Source: Priapulus caudatus
Taxonomy: Eukaryota; Priapulida; Priapulimorpha; Priapulimorphida; Priapulidae
Length of the DNA stretch: 34,541 bases
Assembly: GCF_000485595.1 (NCBI RefSeq)
Contig: NW_014577667.1
Span: 184,301 to 218,841, forward strand
Direction: 5' to 3'
Shown piece by piece: positions 1 through 13,700 of this stretch. The position numbers and the translations under genes are program-made. Every line of letters starts with the position of its first letter. Positions within the stretch are counted from its first letter, which is position 1. The notes under the pieces were generated by a model. It was not told the origin of the DNA and made no database searches. It was given only the letters and a program-made list of their open reading frames with translations.

Positions 1-65
1 GTATTGCTGTCATTTGCCTACGAGGTTTTCACGCGCGAGAGTCCGTTAGCAGTGCCTGCGAGTAC

Positions 66-263
66 TGTCGCACTGTAGTGTCGCACTGTGGCGTCGCACT
101 GTGGTGTCGCACTGTAGTGTCGCACTGTGGTGTCACACTGTGGCGTCGCAGTGTGGTGTCGCAGTGTGGTGTCGCAGTGTGGTGTCGCAGTGTGGTGTCG
201 CACTGTGGTGTCACAGTGTGGTGTCGCAGTGTGGTGTCGCAGTGTGGCGTCGCACTGTGGCGT
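66..263. repeat. 13-bp tandem satellite, about 15 copies
   Basis: The unit is 13 bp (GTCGCACTGTGGT) and varies between copies mainly at CAC/CAG and T/C positions. The period is not a multiple of three, so it produces overlapping spurious open frames on both strands. These are repeat translation, not genes. It lies upstream of the first visible PP2A exon, probably in an intron. Confidence 0.95.
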
Positions 264-2029
<1,766 letters not shown>

Positions 2030-2422
2030 TTAAGCCCGGCGCACACGTGAGTAATGATGCATGCTCACGCGAAATATTTTCAGCGTCTGCCGCACACGTG
2101 AGTAAAATTACTCAAGGTATAAGTGGTAATGTAGATCACGTGACTGTGCGCAGTCAATACTGGGCGCAATCATCTTTAAAATGATTTAAACGCATGCGCT
2201 GTGAGTACCAGTGTTGAATAAATTTACGCAGCTAGCGCGCACACGTTGAATATTTTGACGCATGAGTCAAAAATTATCAAACATGTTTGATATTGAGTTT
2301 CTTGATGCATTCGTCAGAAAACTCCGGCGATCCTCCAGATAAAATCCGGCGCACACGTGAGTATTTTGACGCATGCATCATTTTCCTTGAGTAAAATTAC
2401 TCAAGTGTGCGCCGGGCTTTAA
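2030..2422. mobile_element. Non-autonomous DNA element (MITE) with TTAA target duplication
   Basis: The element occupies about 2034-2418. Its inverted ends are GCCCGGCGCACACGTGAGTA on the left and the complement of an A-GCCCGGCGCACACTTGAGTA end on the right. Both sides are bordered by TTAA (2030-2033 and 2419-2422), a duplication known for piggyBac- and Kolobok-like transposons. The motif GCACACGTGAGTA occurs again inside at 2092 and 2351, giving repeated subterminal copies. There is no transposase frame, so it would need to be mobilised in trans. Superfamily assignment is inference from the TTAA alone. Confidence 0.85.
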
Positions 2423-3766
<1,344 letters not shown>

Positions 3767-3789
3767 TGAGTTTGCCTTCACAAGAAGTT

Positions 3790-3791
3790 AT

Positions 3792-3847
<56 letters not shown>

Positions 3848-3949
3848 CTCCTCCTCCTCCTCCTCCTCCTCCTCCTCCTCCTCCTCCTCCTCCTCCTCCT
3901 CCTCCTCCTCCTCCTCCTCCTCCTCCTCCTCCTCCTCCTCCTCCTCCTC

Positions 3950-3990
<41 letters not shown>

Positions 3991-4029
3991 TCTCTCTCCC
4001 TTCTTCATCTTTCTCTCTCTCTCGCTCAC
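3790..4029. repeat. Compound microsatellite (TC)n-(TCC)n-(TC)n
   Basis: About 50 bp of TC repeats, then about 110 bp of TCC triplets, then a broken TC tract. It sits in the short intron between the second and third visible B56 exons, supplying a strongly pyrimidine-biased + strand. Long proline/serine or arginine/glutamate frames in this tract are repeat translation. Such tracts are prone to length change and assembly error. Confidence 0.97.
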
Positions 4030-4092
4030 TCACCCCCTTTCCTCCCTCTTGTCTAATTGATCTTTACAGATGTATATACGTATAGATGGTAT

Positions 4093-4128
4093 CAGGATTG
4101 TATAATATAGATATATTATACACTCCTG
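4093..4128. repeat. Palindromic hairpin element
   Basis: Inverted arms CAGGATTGTATAATATA and TATATTATACACTCCTG pair almost completely. The ends resemble the CAGGAGT ends of hairpins at 5433-5484 and about 33009-33060. It lies 28 bp upstream of the third visible exon, overlapping where a branch point would be expected. Confidence 0.7.
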
Positions 4129-4155
4129 GTGGTATATGTCAAACATATTTTTCAG

Positions 4156-4215
4156 GTATATCTATGAGACACAGCACCACAATGGCGTAGCAGAACTCTT
4201 AGAAATTCTAGGCAG
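4156..4215 (+). CDS. PP2A B56 regulatory subunit, third visible exon
   Basis: This short 60-nt exon encodes the split Arg, then [19 protein letters not shown] and the first two bases of a Ser codon. It matches human B56-gamma residues about 210-230. The Ile in LLEILG corresponds to I227 of the LxxIxE pocket. HHNG is the gamma/delta-type form, whereas alpha/epsilon-type subunits have HFNG here. The acceptor is TTTTTCAG and the donor AG|GTGAG; the phase is compatible on both sides. Confidence 0.97.
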
Positions 4216-4639
4216 GTGAGAGCATTTTCCAGTGAACATTGCCCTTTGCTCTCAAATTCTTAGGTTTAGGGTACATTTTAATTGCCTGCCGTTTTCGACT
4301 GTGTACCTTGGGTTAAAACCGTGCTTGTGGTAGCCATAGCAACTAGTTTTTAGCAGCAGGAAGTTATTGTACAGTGTACAGAACATGCGAGCTTGGTTAT
4401 TGCAAGCGTGCAGAACGCAGGATGCTGCCTGTGTTCATTAAGGCTGTGTGATGTCATTAGCTGTGCTGTCCAAATGGAGCTGTATTTATAATATTCGCAG
4501 ACGTTGAGTAATCCATAAGTGCATGTGCAGAACGTTTCTCACGGCATCGTCGAAAATTCTTAATAATGCTACGGCTACTACTGACAAGGCAGGTGCTCTG
4601 CCACCGGATTTTTAATGGTTATGCGATGAAATCCCCAAA
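4216..4639. other. Intron 3, left part
   Basis: Non-coding sequence between the third visible exon donor and an 82-bp tandem array. No repeat, RNA gene or coding frame is recognised. Confidence 0.6.
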
Positions 4640-4980
4640 AGTGTCCTATATTATTAGCGTATCCGTTCTACGGGAGCTGGTTTCACCGTGTAATAATGTG
4701 TCGCACAAGGGAAACGTTACAAGTGTCCTCTATAGCTAACATGTCCGTTCTATGGAGCCTGGTTTCACCGTGTAATAATGTGTCGCACAAGGGAAATGTT
4801 ACAAGTGTCCTCTATAGCTCACATGTCCATTCTATGGAGCCTGGTTTCACAGTGTAACAATATCAAGAGCCAATAATACTAAGGTAATAATAGGTATTAT
4901 TAGCTCTTGATAGTATGCTTCACAAGCGAAACACTTGAAGTGTCCTTTATAAGAACAGGTGTCTGTTCCATGGAGGTTTT
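4640..4980. repeat. 82-bp tandem repeat array, interrupted by a hairpin
   Basis: Units carry GGTTTCACCGTGTAATAATG, GCACAAGGGAAA and AAGTGTCCTCTATAGCT in order. The second and third units are 82 bp apart (the AAGTGTCCTC motif at 4721 and 4803). A fourth, more diverged unit runs from 4913 to about 4980. The hairpin at 4861-4912 splits it from the preceding unit, inside the GTGTAA-GCACAAG segment. Confidence 0.85.
4861..4912. mobile_element. Short palindromic TA-flanked element
   Basis: A 52-bp near-perfect palindrome with left arm TATCAAGAGCCAATAATAC and right arm GTATTATTAGCTCTTGATA. It interrupts a unit of the 82-bp array, and the array resumes immediately after it. This supports insertion at a TA dinucleotide with TA duplication. 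The TCAAGAGC end recurs at 27136-27196 and at the tips of the 18.5-kb inverted-repeat structure. Confidence 0.75.
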
Positions 4981-5181
4981 TGCTGACACAGCTTACAGAG
5001 TGCTCGGCATTGCATGCAGAGTGTCTTTCACTAACGGGAGGGAGTTGGGCAGTTGCAAATCTTTTATTCACACAGGAAAAACGGCTTGTAAATTTTCTTG
5101 TTTTAATCTTCTGTTTCTTAAAAACAACAACAACAATCACTTCATCCCATCGTCGACATACGCCAACCAGATAGCAGCACC

Positions 5182-5207
5182 AGGAGTGTCATAGTATAGA
5201 CACTCCT
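5182..5207. repeat. Small hairpin AGGAGTGTC/GACACTCCT
   Basis: A 9-bp perfect inverted repeat with an 8-bp loop. It shares the AGGAGTGT end with the hairpin at 5433-5484 and is probably a shortened relative. No clear TA duplication is visible here. Confidence 0.6.
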
Positions 5208-5210
5208 ATT

Positions 5211-5330
5211 ATGACAAATGACATTATTATCATTACATCCATATTACATTACATCCTTATTACATTATTATTACATTACATTAATATCACATTATTATTA
5301 CATCCTGTTATGACATTATGACACTTCTGA
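5211..5330. repeat. AT-rich ATTACAT repeat
   Basis: Irregular repetition of ATTACAT, ATTATTAC and CATCC words. Low-complexity intronic sequence without coding potential. A run of 13 G follows at 5383-5395. Confidence 0.75.
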
Positions 5331-5432
5331 TAGCACTGCAGTGCATTTACCTTATGTCACTGCTCTGCATGTGTGCGCTAGCGGGGGGGGGGGGGATTTC
5401 CATATTGTAAATCGAGTGTGGTGCTCTGCCGG

Positions 5433-5484
5433 TAACCAGGAGTGTATAAACTATAATATAGACTATATTATACACTCCTGGTTA
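5433..5484. mobile_element. Short palindromic TA-flanked element
   Basis: The left arm TAACCAGGAGTGTATAA pairs with TTATACACTCCTGGTTA, with an inner TATAATATAG/CTATATTATA extension. TA occurs at both ends. It belongs to the same CAGGAGT-ended group as the hairpins at 4093 and about 33009, about 70 bp upstream of the next B56 exon. Confidence 0.75.
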
Positions 5485-5485
5485 A

Positions 5486-6199
<714 letters not shown>

Positions 6200-6389
6200 T
6201 AGCTGGGTGAATTTTTTTACATTTGGTTTCTATCTCACGTCAAAACTGCGTAATGAATCGCGTGTGTGGCTGCACGATCGAGTTTCCTCGGGTAATATTG
6301 GAGAAGATTTGACTAACTACTGTACATACTCTATCCCTAGGCATTAATGGCAGGTAGTAGTAAAGATTGTGTAACTATGCTGAGTCATA

Positions 6390-6586
6390 TATATACATAT
6401 ACATGTAAATGTATATATGCGTATGTACGCACGCATGTACGCTAACACACATGTACATATACATGCACATGTATATATGCGTACGTACGCATGCATGCAT
6501 GCACGCTAACACACATATATACATATACATGTACATGTATATATGCGTACGTACGCATGCATGCACGCTAACACACATATACATAT
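6390..6586. repeat. 60-66-bp self-complementary minisatellite, three copies
   Basis: The copies contain TATATATGCGTACGTACGC, GCATGCACGCTAACACACAT and TACATATACATGTACATG. Anchor GC dinucleotides fall at 6419, 6479 and 6545, so spacing is 60 and 66 bp. Many words are their own complement, suggesting cruciform potential. It directly abuts the left end of the 18.5-kb inverted-repeat structure. One related unit lies at about 27640-27682, on the far side of that structure. Confidence 0.85.
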
Positions 6587-6587
6587 A

Positions 6588-7189
6588 CATCAAGAGCGTA
6601 TAAAGAAGGAGAGTGTACAACGGTGAAATGCTGAAACCATGTTGCAGTATTAGTCGAATTAATAAACTTTCTCCGTTTTATTTTGACGATTCTTTGTATT
6701 ATTGATCAGCTGTCCTACCTTGCTAATATAAAACAAACCGCTTGTCCCTACGATGCCCCTACGCTGAGATAATGAGCGGTGAAAATCTGGTATTTTCGCC
6801 GAAAACCGACTACAGATCAGTCAGTACTGCGACTGTCTCTCGTTCTGGCGATAGCTTCGGGAAACCTCGCATGTTTCCGTCATTCATTGACAATAGTTGG
6901 GTCCAGAACCTCAATCCCGTGACCATTCTCTGGCTAACATGTTTTGACGATTGATTTGACTTCTATGGACGTTTTATAAAAAATTTAGAAACCCGGCCCC
7001 TTCCAAAAATGCAGGCATTTTTTGCTAGGGGGCCAAATCCAAAATTGCCGCCGACGCCATTTTTAAAAATCAACTTTTGAACCAGAGCAGCTAGAATCAA
7101 GTATAAATACATACTTATTCTTATAATTACTTTTTCAACTAAATCAACCACGAGGATTTTGATTCTGACATCAATTTGATGCTAAAACA
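6588..7189 (+). repeat. Left terminal inverted repeat
   Basis: The complement occurs at 24309-25037. Shared blocks include the tip, TGCTGAAACCATGTTGCAGTA, AGATAATGAGC, GTTGGGTCCAGAACCTCAAT, GCTAGGGGGCCAAATCC and CATCAATTTGATGCTAAA at the inner end. By eye the arms are similar with small indels, except that about 55 bp here (around 6841-6895) replaces roughly 205 bp in the right arm. Some shared segments recur in direct orientation near 19490-19780. Confidence 0.9.
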
Positions 7190-7380
7190 TCATTTTGACC
7201 AAACTATCCAAGACGACCCCCAGCACCATCTTGAAAAATTAACTTTTGAACCAGGGCACCTAGATTCAGCTATAAATACACTTTTCTCCACTAAATCAAC
7301 CATGAGGAATCCGAATCTGACATCACTTTTACGTTTTAATATCATTTTGACCCAGATATCCAAGATGGCTGCCATACGCT
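7050..7380 (+). repeat. Two subterminal tandem units of about 169 bp
   Basis: Each unit carries AATCAACTTTTGAACCAG or its close variant, a TATAAATAC word, CTAAATCAACCA, a TCTGACATCA word and ATCATTTTGACC. The first unit overlaps the inner part of the left inverted repeat; the second lies just inside it. They recur near 8990-9180 and 19680-19945. Subterminal repeats of this kind are often transposase-binding sites; that role is inference. Confidence 0.8.
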
Positions 7381-7385
7381 GGAGC

Positions 7386-8334
7386 GAAAACATAAGTTAT
7401 TTTAGTGCCGCACCTGATAGTATTAGTGAAGAGTGTAAGTGAAACAGATGCTCGCATCCGGAAGAAAGCTAACCATGTTAAATTTGACATTTTAAAAGTG
7501 GAATAAAAGCAAGATCCAGTGAAAGATTCATCTGGATCTTAATATTTTATGTAATCGTAGACATTTAATAGCGTGTACACAAACGTTGGTAATAGCGATA
7601 TAGTCTAGTTCTGTTCAGGTACAATATTGTTTTGCTTTACATTGTGCAGCGCCATGTTGAAACATCATGAAACGTCATGAAAAATGTGACGTCATCAATA
7701 AAATAATCGAGTATGGTGGGTTAAAAACATCTGATAAATAAGAGGTGAGTAACATATGTTCTTGTTAAATATATTACACAATTTGACCTGATTATCAAAC
7801 ATGTATAAAACTTAACTTTAGACGCCCTTGTGATCACTCACAACAATGATGACGTATAAAAACATCAACACGTTTTGCGATTTTTAGTTACAATAATTAG
7901 TATGAAACATGAAAAACACGATGTTATCTTGTACAGAAATTAGTTAATATAGTTATTTATGTTTAGTATTTTACCGCAATATATAAATCTGGGATTTTAT
8001 CATTTTTCTAAACTACGGAAGCTAATACGCGACACAATTTTGTTCCACGATACTAGATAATTGTAAACATAATTTTATTCTTTGCTATTTTAATGCAATT
8101 GAGGACAGTTATTGATCGCTTAAAGGTCAATATCACATGGTTACGTCATCTTTGACGTAATATAATGTCACAGAAGCGAGGTATTCAGACGATATAGTTT
8201 AAAAGGAACAAGAACCCCGCAACCATGTGAGCTTCAAATAACTAATGAGCAAATTATGCTTAGTCAGTCCACTCTTTGGATGAATATGTATAATATCATA
8301 TAGTCAAACATTTCTTATTTATGTCTATTTCCAG
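7386..8334. other. AT-rich stretch upstream of the zinc-module ORF
   Basis: No coding frame or repeat of note. The sequence ends in TATTTCCAG at 8326-8334, which could be a 3' splice site feeding the open frame that starts at 8335. Confidence 0.55.
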
Positions 8335-9021
8335 AGGTTGGTTAGAGTGTATGAACAGCACAAAGCTCTTGTGACAATGTCCACAGTTCCATGTGTTCTA
8401 CAGTGTGGAGGACTATGCGATGAAGCCACTGATGCCATTTCTACAGAGGGATGGTATAGTCTCGAAAAGAAGGCCCTGTTATGGAGCGGTCTTGACAAGT
8501 TCGGAGACGTCCATGCAACCGTTGATTGGGGTAAAGGTCCAATCGGACAACGTGTCCATGATACATGTAGGTTGAACTTATCAAGCGCGAAGAAACTTGA
8601 ACAGGCCACCGTAAGACAGAAAAAACGAGAGGGAAATGAATGCCATGCTCAGTCATCATCTGTGTCTCGGGTTCCTTTTCCGACTGCGCCTCCAGCAGCC
8701 AAACGCCTGCGATCTTCTACAGGGGTGATACAGGATAAAACAAAATGTGTCTGGTGCTGCAAGACAGAGACGGCCAAGCGTCCAGAATCAAAGCTGAAGC
8801 TCATTTCATATGATCATGCATGGGCGTCTTTCAAGAGTCATACGGTGGCCCTGGAGGATCAGGTAATGCGTGACAGAATAAACTGCCTGATTGAATCAGC
8901 AGGTGACCAACCCTACGCACTTGAGATTAGATATCACCATAAATGTTGGCTGAAACATGTTCGAACTTATCAGAAGATGAGTGATGAAACCATCATTTTG
9001 AACAAACTATCCAAGAACTGA
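8335..9021 (+). CDS. Protein with tandem C..C/HxxC zinc-binding modules, mobile-element associated, C-terminally broken
   Basis: The frame is open from a possible acceptor (TTTCCAG, 8328-8334) to TGA at 9019-9021. The first ATG in frame is at 8377, giving 214 residues. Counting from it, module 1 has C6, C10 (or C14), a Trp-rich middle and H61-x-x-C64. A basic, Ser/Pro-rich linker follows. Module 2 has C124-x-x-C127 and Y186-H187-x-x-C190-W. Repeated C..C plus HxxC modules of this style recall the N-terminal regions of large uncharacterised proteins abundant in coral, mollusc and other invertebrate genomes; I judge this from memory only. The last 10-11 residues come from element repeat sequence beginning near 8990, so the real protein is probably longer. 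It is likely carried by the surrounding element. Catalytic function is unknown. Confidence 0.6.
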   Translation, partial: RLVRVYEQHKALVTMSTVPCVLQCGGLCDEATDAISTEGWYSLEKKALLWSGLDKFGDVHATVDWGKGPIGQRVHDTCRLNLSSAKKLEQATVRQKKREGNECHAQSSSVSRVPFPTAPPAAKRLRSSTGVIQDKTKCVWCCKTETAKRPESKLKLISYDHAWASFKSHTVALEDQVMRDRINCLIESAGDQPYALEIRYHHKCWLKHVRTYQKMSDETIILNKLSKN

Positions 9022-10766
9022 CCCCCCAGCACCAGCTGAAAAATTAACTTTTGAACGGCAGGGCACCTAGATTACAGCGTATAAAATACCTTTTCATCCA
9101 CTAAAATCAACATGAGGGATCGCGACTGAACAATCATTTTACGAGTTTTAATATCATTTTGACCAGGATATCCAAGATGGCTACCATACGCTCGGTAGTG
9201 TAACGTAACAAAACAACTAATTACATGATAACCAATATACTATTTTTAAGTTGTAACTTTTTATCATGAAGTTAAGAAGTGGTAATGTATAAACTGTATA
9301 ACAAATAACTCGAACATAAAAACTTCTCATCATTTCAACCATACTACGCACTATTATTAAAACACATTTAGAACGTCACCAATAGCAATACAATAATTCT
9401 GTAAACTTAGTAATTTAGAATCAAAGAGTAAGATCAATTTGAATCGGAGGTTTCTTGCCACACTATGTCGGAAGCCTGCAGATTCTGACGATTCATGTCT
9501 CCCTCATCATGAGAACTCGTTCTCAAAATCGTTCTTCGAGCTGTCTTCAGCGCCTTGTCCTGGTGCAAGGTAAGTCTCACTGGGAGAGCAGGTCAAGTGT
9601 TCTGTGACGAAAACAGGGCGACAGCGCGGACAACACACCAACTCGCCAAGCCATAGACCGAGTGGAGAGGGTGGTTCTTACAGCGAATAGTGGCGCACTA
9701 AGTCGCCAGGTAGGTTGGCAGCGGAAGACAGTGTTGTCGAGACTATCCTCATACTGGAGGAAGACGTATAAAGGAATTTCCTTCTTCAACTACTTCACAA
9801 AACTTCACAGCGCGAGCCTAACAAGCCAAATGAGCAAAGTAAACTCTCTCTGTCGGCCAAATAACGACATCAAGCGTGTGAAGTGAAAGAGTTTCCATTC
9901 CTATCACGTCCCTCTCCATGGCAAGCATCATACTCCGCACCAAGTGAGAGCTAGCCATCCAAAGCGACCACAGGGCTCTAATCGCCACATCTTGCATATC
10001 AGGGACATCTTACGCCCTTGCCGGTAGAACGCCTGAGTCTATGCATCACAAACTGTCATCAGCTGCAGCTCACAATACAATGACTGCCATCGTTCACAGT
10101 CGACGGTCCAGTCAACCAGGCCATGACATGGAGACCATACCCTCCACTTCTCCTTGAATCAAAGAGATACCGGGCAGACACTGCTGCGAGATTACTGCTG
10201 ACTCGAGACATAGGCCAGAATACAGTACACTGCAAATCAAATAACAACAGGGTCATTGCAATACGCTGACCGCGCCAGAAGTGCGTAGTGGAGAATAAAG
10301 TAAAATAATGCCAGCCTCAGAACTGAATCAATAGCTGTAGCGTATCTGCAATTGGTTGTTGGGTTCGAACAAGATTAGTGCAGTGAGAGGCCACAGAGAG
10401 AACAATCTCTGGTTCAACAGCTGTGCAAAAGTCGGTCACGGGGTAAGCTCGGCATAATCATTGCTTGTAGCAGAAACGCCCTCTTTGTATGCTAAGCTAA
10501 GCTACAAAGCAGCGTACTTGAAGCAGCAGAGGGAAAAGGATCAGCCCAATCTTCATGTAGTGTGAGGAGGGACAAATGTGCCTTACCCTAGCACCCTCAG
10601 GTCTCGAGCTCAATTCATCTTATGTTGAAGATATGCTGTGCATACGGTACCGTGGATACACGGGCAGATGACTCGTTTAGCCTCTCCCATGTACCGGGTA
10701 AAAAAAGGAATACATGGAGCCAGCACTTGTGGCATAGCAATCCTACGCAACTTGTATGTTGTACAT
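8990..10766 (+). repeat. Noisy direct copy of element sequence, left of the N gap
   Basis: From CATCATTTTG at 8991 this stretch follows the subterminal unit at 7185-7375, then remains collinear with about 19760-21365. The copies differ by very frequent one- and two-base insertions and deletions, the pattern of uncorrected long reads, not ordinary divergence. Shared landmarks include GAATCGGAG, GCCACACTATG, CAGGTCTCG and TTGTATGTTG just before the Ns. Open frames here are not credible genes. Confidence 0.75.
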
Positions 10767-10791
10767 NNNNNNNNNNNNNNNNNNNNNNNNN
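10767..10791. other. Assembly gap of 25 Ns
   Basis: Exactly 25 N. A fixed-length gap of this size is a placeholder, such as some gap-filling programs leave when extensions from both sides fail to meet. The true distance across it is unknown. Confidence 0.97.
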
Positions 10792-13700
10792 ATTCTAATA
10801 TGGACAAAGACATGTACGAGTAACAACTAGGTATTACAAATGGTGAACACTAATGAACGTATACACTCAAAGTGCCGCAACACTACGCAGCACGCGACAC
10901 ACGCACGCACGCACACACTAATTCCAAATACATCAGCAATAACTAGTCAAGCGAGATACTAAGCCCGTAGACGCGCAGCATCAATGCGGCGAACAAAATG
11001 AGGACACTCACACCAATCAGCCTAGCTGGGAGAAGGGGGTAATCAAGGCAGAAGCCAGGAGAAACAATGCCAGGAATGCGGCGTGCAGGTGGAACGAAGG
11101 ACGACAGCAACCAAATTCCAAGCTCAATTTTTGCGAAATCAAAGAAGAGCAGGCGACATAATGAATGCCCGTGTAGAGAATACAGCAGCACACGCGACTA
11201 CTACGCGATTTCCGTTCTTAAAAATAGATGATTTGTGAAGCCGGATTGCTGCTCATGTTACACCACACAAAGGATATACGCCACGCTCTAATTGTATAGT
11301 AGCCCACAGCTTTACAAAGGACTGATGTGTATAGATGGGCATCGTGACATCTACAAGGGTATCGGGTGTATAAGAGGACAAGTTCGAATCGGCAGAAAGA
11401 AACAACGACCAAGTCACGACTGTGTCATAGTATTGGGCTGAGGTGCTTCTAATTCATACAATGTGCTCACTCACATACTGAAATTCTAGACATTCTGCAG
11501 CGGTATCCGGCGGAAGGCATCGCGGCAGCACGCCGCGTAGCGGGCGTTACCAGTCTTTGCTGCCACGGTCGTTCAGCCTTAACGGTTTACAATATATACG
11601 CAGAGACCAATTACGGCTGATGAGCAGTTCTGGCCATTCGACGATCGGTTTTGATACAGGGGGAGCTCGACATTTCTGTAGAATGTTCTCAATTCGAAGT
11701 TCATCTAATTCGAGTCAGCATCGCGGCTTTCTTTGCCGTATAAGACGTTTCTTGGTTTCTTCTTTAGGTTTTTCTTGTTGAATGAGGGTAATACATATCG
11801 TTCTGCGATAGACGGGCATAGAAAGCGAATGTTAGAGGGATATTTAGATCGGGTACCGTTTGACACCTTTTACTCGGCATATCGCTTGACCTCGGTAGGT
11901 GTAGAGCGTTCTGGAATGTCGAACTGTCGTTTATTACACCAGTCGTTATGTGTGTAATTCTCTTATGCATGTTGGTTTGTAGTGCACGCAGGCACAGCTA
12001 TGTTAGTAGTACTACGTATACTCAGTATGAGTATCTAGATTTCGTGTTTCTTTAGATTATATTATTGAAAGTTTCAAAGTGTTGTGCACAGCGCGGGGTT
12101 CGTAAGCAGGCGTTTCGGTGCTAATTGTGTGTTGCACTATGAGCATATTGCGATTTACGTAGAATGTTATAGGGGCGAAATTAGAGGGTAGAGAAGCTTA
12201 TATAGTGGTTTTACATCTTCCACACTAGGAATATATTATTCTATGACTACAAGTACATTGTTACAATAATTATATATAAGTACTAGTAGTAGTGTACTTC
12301 TAGTTACAGCACTACTATAATACTAGTTAGTAACTACAGGACGGCAGGATCTTATATAATAGTAATAGATGACTAACTTAGGTATAGTACTGTAAATTAA
12401 CTTTACTATAAATGGGGGACCCTAACATAACTTAACCTTTTATTGATATAATATATATAGTTATATTGACATTGTAATGACATTGGGCTGGTTATTGCCC
12501 ATTCTCACATTCGGGCCCATTAATTGGGCATGGTCTATCTTGACGCACTAGTAATACTAAGACTACTACACTTGTACTATATAATAGGTTTACTGTTTTG
12601 GTATCTAGTACGCTATATCTACTGCTCCAAGAAACGGGATCTTGGCTAGGGGTTAGAATACGCCTATATTAGGATCCGAGGCCTTGAGCGTTCAATAAAA
12701 TATATGACTAACTAGATACGAAACTATGATACCAATTCTTGAATTTTCTAGTATAGCTACTTCTTTTCGGAGAAGGGTTGCGAGTACAGAAGGGTGTATA
12801 TATTGACTATGAGACCTCGCTCCATCTGATTAGCTCTGAGGGGAGTGACTAGTATACGAGAGGTGAAGAGAGTGCAGTCTTATGGGGGCTATAGGGGGCG
12901 GGGCAGGCGGAGGCACTGCGTTACACTCATACGTCACGAGGCTCGGCCATTGGAACTTAGTCAAACGTTGCAGCGTGGGGGCGCGATAATAAGGACGGGC
13001 GAGAACTAAGGGCCGGTAGGGTTTCCTGATATTGACAGGGCCGTTTCGCATACTGGGCAAGAGGGTTCGCGGATATGTCAGAACTCTTCGCAGTTTACGG
13101 AGTAGATCTGTGATTTTTCGCGTGACACAGTCGACCGGGTTACGAACATGATTACTCGGTCTAGCAGTTTTTAAACAGTCAAACTGTTGACGTGCCAAGA
13201 TGGTGCTATCATCGTGTGTCCCCCACTAATTGGCGGGCTGATTCGTGGAGCCTATGGATGCGATGCGCCGCCATTCATTCGGGCACGGAATCCATAGCTT
13301 AGCGTCGCTGGCAGTACTGTCGATTGGAGTTCTGCGGGTGTGCATGGCGTGCGTCCTTGCCGAGACCTGCGGGCGCGAGCACTTTGGATAAACACCGTCC
13401 TCTTGGCAACGCTTCTCTAGCATATCGTCTCATCTGCCGTTTGTTTTACATGCTCAGATAGCAACGACTGGATTTTCATTGTGATCGAAGCGTTTCTGCT
13501 CAGACGCTCGGGCTGCAAGCGGTTTGAAAGCAATTGAAGACACGTGTATTCAGGCCGCGGGGTATGATTTAACTATTGCTGGGTGATAGAAGCTCGGAAG
13601 GCTTCGAATGTTTTCTGTCGTCGAACCGATACTCATTACAAAAATGCGAATACCTTAGAGACTCAACTGCACTTAAACCCTACGAGTACGAGCAAGCTCT

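Noticed and set aside
78-263. CRISPR-like repetition
   Set aside because: The units are adjacent 13-mers without spacers in a eukaryotic intron, so this is a satellite.
7176-7442. 88-codon + strand frame
   Set aside because: It is translated from subterminal repeat units that also occur, with broken frames, in the other copies.
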